Shown: positions 35,908 to 46,559, counted from the first letter of the stretch. The stretch is 60,174 nt of DNA from Pseudopedobacter sp. (GCA_014378105.1 JACMOI010000111.1:1-60174), one strand, 5' to 3'. The notes: generated by a model from the sequence alone, not told the origin. Numbers and translations are program-made.

Positions 35908-38308
35908 TATTTTATTTTTAATACTGTTTTCAAATGTATGCTTTGCGCAATTTACTTTAAAAGGCAAAGTGGTGAAAGCAGAAAATGGTTTGGCTGCGGC
36001 GGATTGTTTAGTGTATTTAAGCGATGGAAAAAGTAAAGCAACTACCAATTCTAAAGGTGAATTTTTGTTTGAGAATTTACCAAACGGTACTTACAATATC
36101 ATAGTAATTGGAGCTAATTTTAACCAGTCGGTGGTTAATGCTATCATTAATAACCATCATGTTTATGTAGAGATGAAGCTTAATAATAATCCAAAAGAAT
36201 TAGAAGAGATTATAGTAAAGGAGAAAAAATTAGGGAGCGGTTTCAGCCATTTACGCGGGGTAGAGGGTTTTGCTATTTACGAAGGCAAAAAATCTGAATT
36301 GATAAAAGTGGCTGATTTAACTGCAAATTTAGCGACCAACAACGCCCGACAAGTTTATGCAAAAGTAGCAGGTTTAAACATTTGGGAGAATGATGGAGCT
36401 GGATTGCAATTGAGTATTGGTGGACGAGGTTTAGATCCAAATCGTTCATCTAATTTTAATGTCAGACAAAACGGTTATGACATCAGTGCCGATGCTTTGG
36501 GTTACCCCGAAAGTTATTATACGCCACCCTTAGAAGCTTTAGAAGAAATACAAATTGTTAGAGGTGCGGCTTCGTTACAATACGGTACTCAGTTTGGGGG
36601 CTTAATTAATTTTGTAATGAAAAAGCCCGAGAAAGACAAAGCCATCAGTTTTACAGCGAGGCAAACTATAGGTTCTTATGATTTCCTCAATACATTCATC
36701 AGTGCAAGCGGCACAAAAGATAAATTAAGTTATTATACTTTTTATCAGCGTAAACAAGGTAACGGCTGGCGTCCCAATTCTAATTTTAATGCAAATACAG
36801 CTTATGCAAATGTGAATTATCAATTTAATATCAAAACAAAAATTGGATTAGATTTTACGCATACAGCTTATTTGGCACAACAACCTGGTGGCTTAACAGA
36901 TGAATTATTTGCTGTAGATGCCAGGCAAAGTAACCGCCAACGAAACTGGTTTAAAGTAGATTGGAACTTATATGCTGTACACTTAAACCATAAGTTTAAT
37001 CAAAAAAATGAGTTTAACTTCAGGTTTTTTGGTTTGGCAGCTTCGAGATACTCAGTAGGATTTAGGCCTAACCGTGTGGCAACAATAGATGATAATGGGC
37101 CCAGAGATTTAATTAAGGGAGATTTTGATAATTGGGGTTTAGAGTCGCGGTATTTAAAACGATATAACTTCTTAAAAAAACCATCGGTATTGTTAATAGG
37201 AATAAGGTATTATCATGGCTTTAACCATGCAGTGCAAGGCGAGGGGAGCAATGGGAAAGATGCCGATTTTAATTTTGTTAACCCCGACCAATTAACGCAA
37301 AACGATTACGACTTTCCTAATAGAAATACGTCAATTTTTGCAGAAAATATTTTCAATATTAGTTCCAAATTTAGCATTACACCGGGGATCAGATTCGAGA
37401 GTATCAATACCAAAGCAGTAGGGTATTACAGAAATATTGTAAGAGACAATGCTGGAAATATCATTTTAAACGAGAGAACAGGCGAAAAAAGAAACAGTCC
37501 AAGAAATTTTGTAATAGCGGGTTTAGGCTTAAGCTTAAAGCCAAATGCAGTAATAAATGTTTATGGAAATTTCTCCCAAAATTATCGGTCTATCACTTTT
37601 AGTGATATAAGAATTGCCAATCCGTCATCCGTGGTTGATCCAAATTTACAAGATGAAAAAGGTTATTCTATAGATTTAGGAGTGAGAAGTGAACAAACCG
37701 ATTTTATCAATTATGATGTCAGTCTTTTTTACCTGAATTATAACAACAGGATTGGCGAGGTTCAATTTGCCGATGCCAATAATAGAATTAAAAGAAACCG
37801 CACTAACATTGGGCAAGCCATAATTTATGGTTTAGAAAGCTATGTCGAACTGGATATTTTACCCGCTTTAGGAAAAGAAGAGAGTCTTTTTAAAACTGTA
37901 ATATTCTCTAATGCCGCATTTATAAAATCTGAATATGCAAAAAGCCAATTGCCTGGAGTGCAAGGTAAACAAGTGGAGTTTGTTCCGTCGGTTAATATTA
38001 AAACAGGATTAAAATTTGCCTATAAAAATTTTAAAGCATCTTATCAGTACAGTTACTTATCTAGGCAATTCACAGATGCTACAAATGCTACCGAAGGAGG
38101 TGTCGCTGCGGTAATTGGAGAAGTTCCAGCTTATCAAATTATGGATTTTAGTTCCTCCTATCAATTTAAAAAATTCGCCCTAGAAGCCAGTGTGAATAAT
38201 TTAGCTAACCAAATATATTTTACCAGAAGGGCAACAGGTTACCCAGGTCCAGGGATTCTGCCATCCGATGGGAGAGGATTCTTTTTAACATTGCAGTATA
38301 AATTCTAG
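35888..38308 (+). CDS. TonB-dependent receptor, FecA-like
   Basis: An 806-residue outer membrane receptor. The signal peptide ends near residue 20 (NVCFA), then a carboxypeptidase-regulatory-like domain (about 21-105, LKGKVVKAENGLAAADCLVY). The plug (about 130-250) has LNIWENDGAGLQLSIGGRG and IQIVRGAASLQYGTQFGGLINFVMKKP. The barrel ends in GRGFFLTLQYKF, with the terminal Phe expected of outer membrane proteins. Plug sequence is of the ferric-citrate/siderophore type. The start codon lies 20 bases inside the HTTM gene, so the two are translationally linked. The partners argue for iron or heme uptake. Confidence 0.9.
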   Translation: MRLKAFNILFLILFSNVCFAQFTLKGKVVKAENGLAAADCLVYLSDGKSKATTNSKGEFLFENLPNGTYNIIVIGANFNQSVVNAIINNHHVYVEMKLNNNPKELEEIIVKEKKLGSGFSHLRGVEGFAIYEGKKSELIKVADLTANLATNNARQVYAKVAGLNIWENDGAGLQLSIGGRGLDPNRSSNFNVRQNGYDISADALGYPESYYTPPLEALEEIQIVRGAASLQYGTQFGGLINFVMKKPEKDKAISFTARQTIGSYDFLNTFISASGTKDKLSYYTFYQRKQGNGWRPNSNFNANTAYANVNYQFNIKTKIGLDFTHTAYLAQQPGGLTDELFAVDARQSNRQRNWFKVDWNLYAVHLNHKFNQKNEFNFRFFGLAASRYSVGFRPNRVATIDDNGPRDLIKGDFDNWGLESRYLKRYNFLKKPSVLLIGIRYYHGFNHAVQGEGSNGKDADFNFVNPDQLTQNDYDFPNRNTSIFAENIFNISSKFSITPGIRFESINTKAVGYYRNIVRDNAGNIILNERTGEKRNSPRNFVIAGLGLSLKPNAVINVYGNFSQNYRSITFSDIRIANPSSVVDPNLQDEKGYSIDLGVRSEQTDFINYDVSLFYLNYNNRIGEVQFADANNRIKRNRTNIGQAIIYGLESYVELDILPALGKEESLFKTVIFSNAAFIKSEYAKSQLPGVQGKQVEFVPSVNIKTGLKFAYKNFKASYQYSYLSRQFTDATNATEGGVAAVIGEVPAYQIMDFSSSYQFKKFALEASVNNLANQIYFTRRATGYPGPGILPSDGRGFFLTLQYKF

Positions 38309-38410
38309 GATAATTGCAGGGTTTATTTCTAGTCGAGTAACCTTCTGAGAAGATGTGTCAGTTTGGGGTTAACTCATCTCGTAAGAAAATCGGATTAACC
38401 GAATCACTTC

Positions 38411-38767
38411 TTAGTCTAAATCATCAAAATCATTTAATCGGATGTTGGTTTCAAACTTGCCGCTCCTCGGTACGGATTTATAAACGGGGAATTCTTCAGA
38501 GAAGTAGGGTAGATAAAATTTTAAGTCTAAAGTGCTTTTCATCGGTTTTACAACCAAAAAAGTTTTATTGTGAATAAAGACAATACAATTTTTTGTGGCA
38601 CTATAAGCCATGTTTTCCCAATCAATAATTTCTGATAATAATTTTTCAAATAGAAAATTGACTAGTTTTTCTTTTCGTTCAAATAACGATTCTAGGTCAA
38701 CTTTTGAACAATAATGCCACTGGTTCACGCTTCTTATAGTTCTCCCACATTTTGGGCAAATTTCCAT
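38411..38767 (-). CDS. DUF5655 domain protein with N-terminal zinc ribbon
   Basis: A 118-residue cytoplasmic protein. The N-terminus has a short zinc-binding motif: C4-x2-C7 and H18-x-C20 (MEICPKCGRT and QWHYC). The rest matches the DUF5655 pattern, with IVFIHNKTFLVVKPMKSTLDLKFYL in the centre (about 60-85) and the conserved FETNIRLNDFDDLD ending. This domain is found alone or fused to nuclease or transport proteins; its function is unknown. It is a single gene facing the TonB receptor. Confidence 0.7.
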   Translation of the reverse strand: MEICPKCGRTIRSVNQWHYCSKVDLESLFERKEKLVNFLFEKLLSEIIDWENMAYSATKNCIVFIHNKTFLVVKPMKSTLDLKFYLPYFSEEFPVYKSVPRSGKFETNIRLNDFDDLD

Positions 38768-38858
38768 ATCAGTAATTTAATAAGTTAAAATAGTGTTTAA
38801 ATTCTTATTTATTTAAAGCAATCCTTTATTTTAGCAACACATCAGAATTCAATAAATA

Positions 38859-39917
38859 ATGAAATTTGTAAAACTTAAATCTGCCCTCATCCTATCTCTT
38901 GCTGTATTCATGTTTTCTTGTCAACAAAAATCAGGAAACTCTTCGAGCAGTTCGTCTTATTTTTCTGATCCTGAGACAGGACAAGTTTTAAAAGCTAATA
39001 GTACAGTAGATTTGAAAATCAATTTTTCTGATCCTTTAGTAGATTCTGTCCAATATTTTGTGGATGATTTAAAAGTTAAAAGTTCAATTGATACCAATAA
39101 AGTACAAATCGATACAAAAGGTTTTGCTTTAGGAAGCAGATTAATTACAGCCAAAATCTTTAGAAAAGGTGTAGAAGAAAACGCAACCACCAACATTGTT
39201 CTATTAAGCGCTATAACGCCAGCTCAATATGGCTATAAAATCATCAGATCATTTCCACACTCAACAGATGTCTATACCGAAGGCCTAGAATATCATGATG
39301 GATATTTATATGAAAGTGCTGGAGATTACGGTCATTCAGCTTTATTAAAAGAAACTTTAGATGGAAAAGTAGTGCAAAAACAAACATTAGATTCAAAATA
39401 TTTTGGAGAAGGAATCACGGTTGTAGGGGATAAGATTATTCAATTAACTTATAAAGAAAAAGTAGGGTTCGAGTATGATAAAGCTACATTTAAGTTATTG
39501 AAAACTTTCCCATACAACCACGCAAACGAAGGTTGGGGATTATATTATAATGGAGATGTGATTTATAATACAGATGGAAGTAATCGTATTTTTATGTTAG
39601 ATAAAAACACCTATCAATCTAAAGGTTATATAGAAGTTTATGATGATAAAGGTCCGGTTACGCAATTAAATGAATTGGAATTAATTGACGGTAAATTGTA
39701 CACAAATATTTATACATCTGATTCGATTGCCATTATTAATCCCAAAAGCGGAGCAGTTGAAGCTTATATCAATATGAAGGGCTTGCCTCACGGCCCGCTT
39801 GCAGAACCAGATCAAGATGTTTTGAATGGAATAGCTTACGATTCCATAGGGAAAAGATTATTTGTGACGGGCAAGAAATGGGATAAATTATTCCAAATAG
39901 AGGTGGTGAAAAAGTAA
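38859..39917 (+). CDS. Glutaminyl-peptide cyclotransferase, plant-type lipoprotein
   Basis: A 352-residue lipoprotein (lipobox MFSC, C21). The first 105 residues form a beta-rich front domain unlike the catalytic part. Residues 120-352 are a five-bladed propeller of the plant-type glutaminyl cyclase family (PF05096): FPHSTDVYTEGLEYHDGYLYES, FGEGITVVGDKIIQLTYKEK, NHANEGWGLYYNGD, LNELELIDGKLYTNIY and LNGIAYDSIGKRLFVTGKKW. It converts N-terminal Gln of exported proteins to pyroglutamate, useful where signal cleavage exposes Gln. The short -7-like element TATTTTAG lies upstream at about 38829. Confidence 0.88.
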   Translation: MKFVKLKSALILSLAVFMFSCQQKSGNSSSSSSYFSDPETGQVLKANSTVDLKINFSDPLVDSVQYFVDDLKVKSSIDTNKVQIDTKGFALGSRLITAKIFRKGVEENATTNIVLLSAITPAQYGYKIIRSFPHSTDVYTEGLEYHDGYLYESAGDYGHSALLKETLDGKVVQKQTLDSKYFGEGITVVGDKIIQLTYKEKVGFEYDKATFKLLKTFPYNHANEGWGLYYNGDVIYNTDGSNRIFMLDKNTYQSKGYIEVYDDKGPVTQLNELELIDGKLYTNIYTSDSIAIINPKSGAVEAYINMKGLPHGPLAEPDQDVLNGIAYDSIGKRLFVTGKKWDKLFQIEVVKK

Positions 39918-39936
39918 AACACTTTCAATTTTTCAC
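39906..39936. terminator. Possible bidirectional terminator between the cyclotransferase and the broken barrel gene
   Basis: GTGAAAAA (39906-39913) and TTTTTCAC (39929-39936) form an 8-bp stem overlapping the end of the cyclotransferase gene. The T-rich and A-rich arms could serve both convergent transcripts. Confidence 0.4.
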
Positions 39937-39948
39937 TCTTTACTATAC

Positions 39949-40794
39949 TCACCATTTAAAATAAAGGCCAAAATTATAATTTAAAGCTTTTAAGGCATTT
40001 TTGGCATAAATAGCTGCAGCAACTGCTCCACTTACCCCAAATTTATTAGTAATTTGATAATTCAAATCTATGGATGGAGAAAGATATTCTATATTGTTGG
40101 CAAATAAACTACCTTGTGAAGTTAAAGATTTACCATTTTTTAAAGATGCTAGACCATTTACTTTTAAAATAGGAATAAATTTATTGAAAGGAAAGCCTAT
40201 CTCGAAACCATATCTGATTTCGTCTGAAAACCCTTTTGTGCGATTGTTAAAACCCGAGTATGCCGATACATAAATTGATTTGGGGTAAAATGAATGACTA
40301 ACACCGACCCTGATTTGTTGGTTAAATTCACCGTCTCCGGTTTGTAGTATTCCTGATTCTCCACCACCAGTTTTTCCAAATGGTAAACCAAAAATCAAAC
40401 TGGTGCTTAAAACAATTGGTTTATCTTGAAAAAATCCATATTTCAATCCTATTTCGGCATCACCAATCCCATCAAACTCATCACCAGGAATAGTTTTACC
40501 ACTTTGCCTAAATTGGACATCATTCAATGTTTGTTTAATATAAAATGGAAAATTGATTAAACCTGTCAACTTTTTAGAGAGACCATATTCGCCGTAAATA
40601 GAAGTGCCATATTGACTAATGGTAGTGATATTTACTGTACTACCATCCGGAGCTTAATATTGATTTGAACTTACTACATTTTGAGCCAATTTTAAATAGC
40701 CCTTGCCTTTTTCTTTTACCCAACCTTGTGCAAAACTGCCAGTTGCCGTTACACTAAGGATAATGATTAAGAATAATTTTACAATTGATCGCAT
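39949..40794 (-). pseudogene. Outer-membrane beta-barrel gene interrupted by one in-frame stop codon
   Basis: A full frame of 282 codons runs from an ATG at 40794 to the stop at 39949, with a clean signal peptide at the front (MRSIVKLFLIIILSVTATGSF then AQ). Codon 47 (40656-40654) is TAA, between SSNQY and APDGSTV. All codons on both sides read as one sensible barrel-like protein (YGTSIYGEYGLSKKLTGLIN, GDAEIGLKYGFFQDKP, RYGFEIGFPFNKFIPILKVNG) ending in YNFGLYFKW. No second defect is visible, so the lesion is a single substitution, likely recent, or a sequencing error. It lies 70 bases downstream of the BIG2-like lipoprotein gene on the same strand. Confidence 0.8.
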
Positions 40795-40840
40795 GTTTCT
40801 TGTTTAGGACTAATCTTAAAGAATAGCGCTGTTTTCTTTC

Positions 40841-40852
40841 CGATAGCTATCG
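40841..40852. repeat. 12-bp perfect palindrome
   Basis: CGATAGCTATCG is its own reverse complement. It lies between the BIG2-like lipoprotein gene and the broken barrel gene. From memory, this palindrome, often longer with flanking CC/GG, is scattered in many Bacteroidota genomes. Confidence 0.6.
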
Positions 40853-40864
40853 CGAGCGATTATT

Positions 40865-41803
40865 CTACTTCAGTTCTGCAAAGCCAAAAGTCACACTTGC
40901 AGGTTTGCACAAAATGATAACATATTTATAATCATTGATCCCCACATTAGCCTTTATTCGACTCACATTAAAGCTTTTTGCGCCGTTAGATTTAATTTCT
41001 CCAAGTTCTAAACCATTAGAGCGAACGATAGATCCATTGGTTGAATTTGCCAAATAAACAAATGTACCTAGTGCAAAACTAGTTTCAAAATCGCTACCTA
41101 ACTCAAGGATAATTTGTCCATTTTGGTTTTTTAATGTTGCAGCGCCAACTGCTTTATAGCCTCCTGAGGATGTAAAAGTGTCCATGAGATTGCTGGTGCC
41201 CACAGTAAAGTCGATGCTGTTACTTTTTACACCATCAATTTTTGCATGGATACCGGCAATTCCATTGGCAGTTGAGGTTACTTTCCCTGCTGCATCTACT
41301 TTTAAGATGCTTTCGTTTTCAGAAAACCATTCGGTTTTAGTACCCGCTATAGTTTGATTATTGATATTTTGAGCAGAAATGGATAGGTTAATACTTTCGT
41401 TTAAAGCTAAGATATTTTTAACTGCGCTAATGGTGACTTTTGCAACAGCATTATCAGAAGCAACAACGGTTATGTTAACGCCATCGCCTATGATGTTTTG
41501 ATATTTAGGATAAATTTGTGAATTACCAGCTTTTAAGGCTATTATTTTGCCATTAGCATCCACAGTAACGTTTTGGGGCTGGGTAGAATTCCACGAGAAA
41601 GGAACTATTTTTTCTACTCCGTACTCGTCGAAATATTTGGCACTCACGGTGGTATTCTCACTAACTCTAAGTTCTAAATTGGTTTTATTTAGCTCAAACT
41701 TTGGTTGTACGATAGGATCATTTAAAACATCGGTTCCTTTGCAAGCCCCCAACAAAATGACAGAGGATAGGAAGAAAATTTTTAGATTTAAGTTATGCAT
41801 CAT
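40865..41803 (-). CDS. Lipoprotein with BIG2-like bacterial Ig domains
   Basis: A 312-residue lipoprotein (lipobox LGAC, C21). Two BIG2-like domains follow: about 37-115 (NKTNLELRVSENTTVSAKYF, DANGKIIALKAGNSQIYPKY) and about 120-205 (ILALNESINLSISAQNINNQ, DAAGKVTSTANGIAGIHAKI). The last 105 residues (ILELGSDFETSFALGTFVYL and on) are not recognised. Such proteins usually sit on the cell surface or in the periplasm. It may work with the barrel protein encoded downstream, whose gene is broken in this sequence. Confidence 0.75.
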   Translation of the reverse strand: MMHNLNLKIFFLSSVILLGACKGTDVLNDPIVQPKFELNKTNLELRVSENTTVSAKYFDEYGVEKIVPFSWNSTQPQNVTVDANGKIIALKAGNSQIYPKYQNIIGDGVNITVVASDNAVAKVTISAVKNILALNESINLSISAQNINNQTIAGTKTEWFSENESILKVDAAGKVTSTANGIAGIHAKIDGVKSNSIDFTVGTSNLMDTFTSSGGYKAVGAATLKNQNGQIILELGSDFETSFALGTFVYLANSTNGSIVRSNGLELGEIKSNGAKSFNVSRIKANVGINDYKYVIILCKPASVTFGFAELK

Positions 41804-41828
41804 CGGTCTTTCTTTATGCAGTCTTTAG

Positions 41829-41867
41829 AAAAAATAAAGCCTTACGTTTATTTTTGTAAGGCTTTAT
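41829..41867 (-). terminator. Rho-independent terminator of pgi
   Basis: A perfect 12-bp stem, ATAAAGCCTTAC (41834-41845) with GTAAGGCTTTAT (41856-41867), has a 10-base loop. On the minus strand it is followed by six T residues (A-run at 41829-41834). It lies 23 bases beyond the pgi stop. Confidence 0.9.
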
Positions 41868-41889
41868 GACTCAATTTCAGATATTTAAC

Positions 41890-43572
<1,683 letters not shown>

Positions 43573-43686
43573 TCAGGTTAATTTTATAAAGAGTACAAAA
43601 ATTGGGCTACAATTTATTATCATTCGCTTTTTCATTGCTCAATTATTAAATTGCATTATTGATAAAATCAGCACTAAAATTAAATT

Positions 43687-45003
43687 ATGATAAAAAAAAT
43701 GATAATCGTTTTGTTGTTGTGTATCAGCACTCAGCTTTACGCCCAAAACAAAGTAGATGATGTAAAAACTTTTACGCTCAAAAATGGCATGAAGTTTTTG
43801 ATTTTGGAAGACAATTCCATCCCCAATGCAAACATGTATCTGTTCTATCACGTAGGCTCAAGAAACGAGCATCCTGGTATTACCGGACTTTCGCACTTTT
43901 TTGAGCACATGATGTTTAATGGCGCAAAAAAATACGGTCCCAAAATGTTTGATCGTACTATGGAATTTAACGGTGGAGCAAACAATGCATATACCACTGA
44001 GAACGTAACGGTTTATACAGATTGGTTCCCGGCGAATGCTTTAGAGACTATTTTTGATTTAGAATCTGATAGAATAGAAAACTTAGCCATTGATCCAAAA
44101 TATGTTCAATCTGAAAGAGAAGTAGTATTATCTGAACGTAGTACAGGTTTAGAAAACTCGCCTTGGAGAACTTTGGGTGAACAAGTAAGCGCAACCGCTT
44201 TTCAAGAACACCCTTATCATTGGAGCGTTATTGGCTACGAGGAGGACATCAAAAATTGGACGAAAGAAGATCTGGAATTGTACTTTAAAACCTATTATGC
44301 ACCAAATAACTGTACGGTAGTGGTTTCAGGAAATGTGAAGTTGGAGGAAGTAAAGCGTTTGGCTGAGAAATATATGATGCCAATTCTAGCACAAAAACCT
44401 GATCCAGAGGTGCATTTAGTGGAGCCAAAACAAACTGGCGAAAGAAGAGTAACGGTGCAAAAGCAAGTGGGTTCCCCATACCTGATGATTGCTTATCATG
44501 TGCCGAATTCTAAAGACAAGGATTACTACGCCTTAGATATTTTAAGCTCAATTTTAACCAGTGGCAACTCCTCTAGATTGTATTCATCTTTGGTTGATGA
44601 CAAGCAGCTAGCTACTAATATTTTTTCAGGTTATGGTGAAAGTTTCGACCCCACTTTATTTCAGATTTATGTATCCGCAAATAAAGGCGTATCTACAGAT
44701 GCTATAGAAAATGCAGTTTATGCTGAGTTAAATAAAATTTCAAAGGACGGAATCACCGAAAAAGAATTGCAAAAAATTAAAAACCAAAAGCTCATGGAAT
44801 TTTATCGCTCTATTGAAACCATAAATGGCAAATCAAACAGTTTGGGAACCTATGAACTTTTCTTTGGTGATTATAAAAAGATGTTTACCGCACCTGATGA
44901 ATACGCCAAAGTAAGTTTGGATGATGTGAAGAGAGTAGCTAACGAGTATTTTAAAAAATCTAACAGAACTGTTGGAATTTTGAAAGCAAATGTTGAGGAA
45001 TAA
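43687..45003 (+). CDS. M16 family zinc metalloprotease, catalytic partner
   Basis: A 438-residue exported protease with a signal peptide cut after TQLYA (about residue 19). The inverted zinc motif HxxEH is H70-FF-E73-H74, and the third ligand Glu lies in the SEREVVLSERS stretch near 150. Two M16 domains are visible, the second starting near ERRVTVQKQVGSPYLMIAYH (about 255). It is paired with the next gene, which lacks the zinc motif. Such pairs form a chamber that degrades peptides in the periplasm. Confidence 0.92.
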   Translation: MIKKMIIVLLLCISTQLYAQNKVDDVKTFTLKNGMKFLILEDNSIPNANMYLFYHVGSRNEHPGITGLSHFFEHMMFNGAKKYGPKMFDRTMEFNGGANNAYTTENVTVYTDWFPANALETIFDLESDRIENLAIDPKYVQSEREVVLSERSTGLENSPWRTLGEQVSATAFQEHPYHWSVIGYEEDIKNWTKEDLELYFKTYYAPNNCTVVVSGNVKLEEVKRLAEKYMMPILAQKPDPEVHLVEPKQTGERRVTVQKQVGSPYLMIAYHVPNSKDKDYYALDILSSILTSGNSSRLYSSLVDDKQLATNIFSGYGESFDPTLFQIYVSANKGVSTDAIENAVYAELNKISKDGITEKELQKIKNQKLMEFYRSIETINGKSNSLGTYELFFGDYKKMFTAPDEYAKVSLDDVKRVANEYFKKSNRTVGILKANVEE

Positions 45004-45008
45004 GTTTT

Positions 45009-45042
45009 AAGCTAAGAGCAGTAGGCAAAAAGCCTAAAGCTT
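45009..45042. repeat. Imperfect nested hairpin with 7-nt phasing between the M16 genes
   Basis: The inner stem TAGGC (45022-45026) and GCCTA (45032-45036) has an AAAAA loop; the outer pair is AAGCT (45009-45013) with AGCTT (45038-45042). The stretch divides into seven-base words (AAGCTAA, GAGCAGT, AGGCAAA, AAGCCTA, AAGCTTG), loosely like the clearer heptad hairpins elsewhere. Confidence 0.35.
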
Positions 45043-45059
45043 GATTAATATCAAATCAA

Positions 45060-46454
45060 ATGAAAAAAATAGTATCAATCACGATGTTAGCCTTTTTAAT
45101 GATGGCAGCATCTATACAAAAATCAAATGCTCAGGCTGCTTTTAAGGTTCCGGCTTATGAAAAATTCATCTTAAAAAATGGATTAGTGATTTATTTAATG
45201 GAGCAGCATGAAGTACCAACTATTAGTCTTTCTGCAGTAATTCCTGCTGGGGCAATTTACGATGGAGACAAAAGTGGCTTAGCTTCTTTTACAGCTGATG
45301 GTTTAAATTACGGTACAAAAAGCTACACCAAAGCACAAATTGAAGAACAGCTCGATTTTTTAGGGGCCTCTTTAAATACTTATGCCAGCAAAGAATCTGC
45401 TGGATTATCAGTTAAGTTCGCCAAAGTAGATCAGGATAAAGTTTTACCTATACTTAAGGAAGTTTTGTTATCACCTTCTTTTAACGAAGAAGAATTTGAA
45501 AAAGAAAAAGTCAGAGGATTACAGCAATTAGAAAGAGCCAAAGAAAGCCCAAGAAATGTGATAGGAAATTACTGGGATAAATTTATTTATGGTGATCATC
45601 CTTATGCAAACCCAACTTCTGGTAAACCCAGTACTATAAAAAAGATCGCCACAGCAGATTTGAAAGCTTTTTATGCTCAAAATTATATTCCTAATGGCTC
45701 GGCAGTAGCCATTGTTGGTGATTTTAATTCAAAAGCAATGAAAGATAAAATCTCTAAATTATTAGGAGATTGGAAGATAGGAAAAGAGAATAGTATGAAG
45801 ATTTCTGCACCTGAACCCTTGCCAAATAAAGCCAGAGTTTTATTGGTGAATAAAGATGATGCTCGCGAAACGACCATGTACATCGGTGGTAAAGGAATTG
45901 ATAGAAATAACCCAGATTTTGTAGCTATAAAAGTGATAAATACCGTTTTAGGAGGAAGATTTACATCATGGTTAAATGACGAGTTAAGGGTGAATTCAGG
46001 TTTAACTTATGGTGCTAGTAGTCGGTTCTCTCCTCTGAAAAATGCAGGGACTTTTTATGTAACTACGTTTACTGCTACAAAAACCACAGAACCTACCATT
46101 GATAAAACATTAGAAGTTTTAAAGAAGATAAAGGATAAAGGAATTAATGATGAAACTTTAACATCAGCTAAGAACTACGTAAACGGACAATTTCCTCCTG
46201 ATTACGAAACTTCTGGGGAGTTAGCAGGTTTGCTTACACAGATGTTCTGGTATGGTTTTGATGAATCTTACATCAACAATTTTCAATCCAATGTAAACGG
46301 ATTAACATCGGCTAAAGCCAAAGAAATTATTGCCAAATATTTCCCTGTCGATAATTTACAATTTCTATTCGTTGGTAAAGCTTCGGATATTAAATCAATC
46401 GTAGGAAAGTATGGTGAGGTAACAGAGAAAGAAATTAAGGCCGACGGATTCTAA
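45060..46454 (+). CDS. M16 family protein, non-catalytic partner
   Basis: A 464-residue exported protein with a signal peptide ending near SNAQA (about 25). The position that should carry HxxEH reads SGLASFTADGLNYGT, so zinc binding is lost. The C-terminal R/Y pair that helps bind substrate is kept in NSGLTYGASSRFSPLKNAGTFYV (about 317-339). Together with the upstream gene, 56 bases away, it fits the two-subunit arrangement in which one chain supplies zinc and the other the R/Y pair. Confidence 0.9.
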   Translation: MKKIVSITMLAFLMMAASIQKSNAQAAFKVPAYEKFILKNGLVIYLMEQHEVPTISLSAVIPAGAIYDGDKSGLASFTADGLNYGTKSYTKAQIEEQLDFLGASLNTYASKESAGLSVKFAKVDQDKVLPILKEVLLSPSFNEEEFEKEKVRGLQQLERAKESPRNVIGNYWDKFIYGDHPYANPTSGKPSTIKKIATADLKAFYAQNYIPNGSAVAIVGDFNSKAMKDKISKLLGDWKIGKENSMKISAPEPLPNKARVLLVNKDDARETTMYIGGKGIDRNNPDFVAIKVINTVLGGRFTSWLNDELRVNSGLTYGASSRFSPLKNAGTFYVTTFTATKTTEPTIDKTLEVLKKIKDKGINDETLTSAKNYVNGQFPPDYETSGELAGLLTQMFWYGFDESYINNFQSNVNGLTSAKAKEIIAKYFPVDNLQFLFVGKASDIKSIVGKYGEVTEKEIKADGF

Positions 46455-46474
46455 TTAATTTTAATTAAAGCCAG

Positions 46475-46500
46475 AAGTGACTTCCTTCGGGGAGTCACTT
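46475..46500. terminator. Hairpin terminator between the M16 and aat genes
   Basis: AAGTGACTTCC (46475-46485) pairs with GGAGTCACTT (46491-46500) with one bulged base around a TTCGG loop, a very stable form. A modest T stretch (CACTTTTAA) follows. It lies 20 bases after the M16 stop and before the opposing aat gene. Confidence 0.75.
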
Positions 46501-46559
46501 CACTTTTAATAACAATTGATAAGAATTACTAGTGTGCGATTAATGAAATTCTGATGCCA

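Noticed and set aside
38353-38577. 74-codon plus-strand frame between the TonB receptor and the cyclotransferase
   Set aside because: It is antisense to the DUF5655 gene, which has a clear zinc motif and family pattern.
40070-40273. 67-codon plus-strand frame opposite the broken barrel gene
   Set aside because: Shadow of the barrel coding sequence; no signal or domain.
43639-43851. 70-codon minus-strand frame across the pgi/M16 divergent region
   Set aside because: Overlaps the M16 signal peptide region and has no family features.
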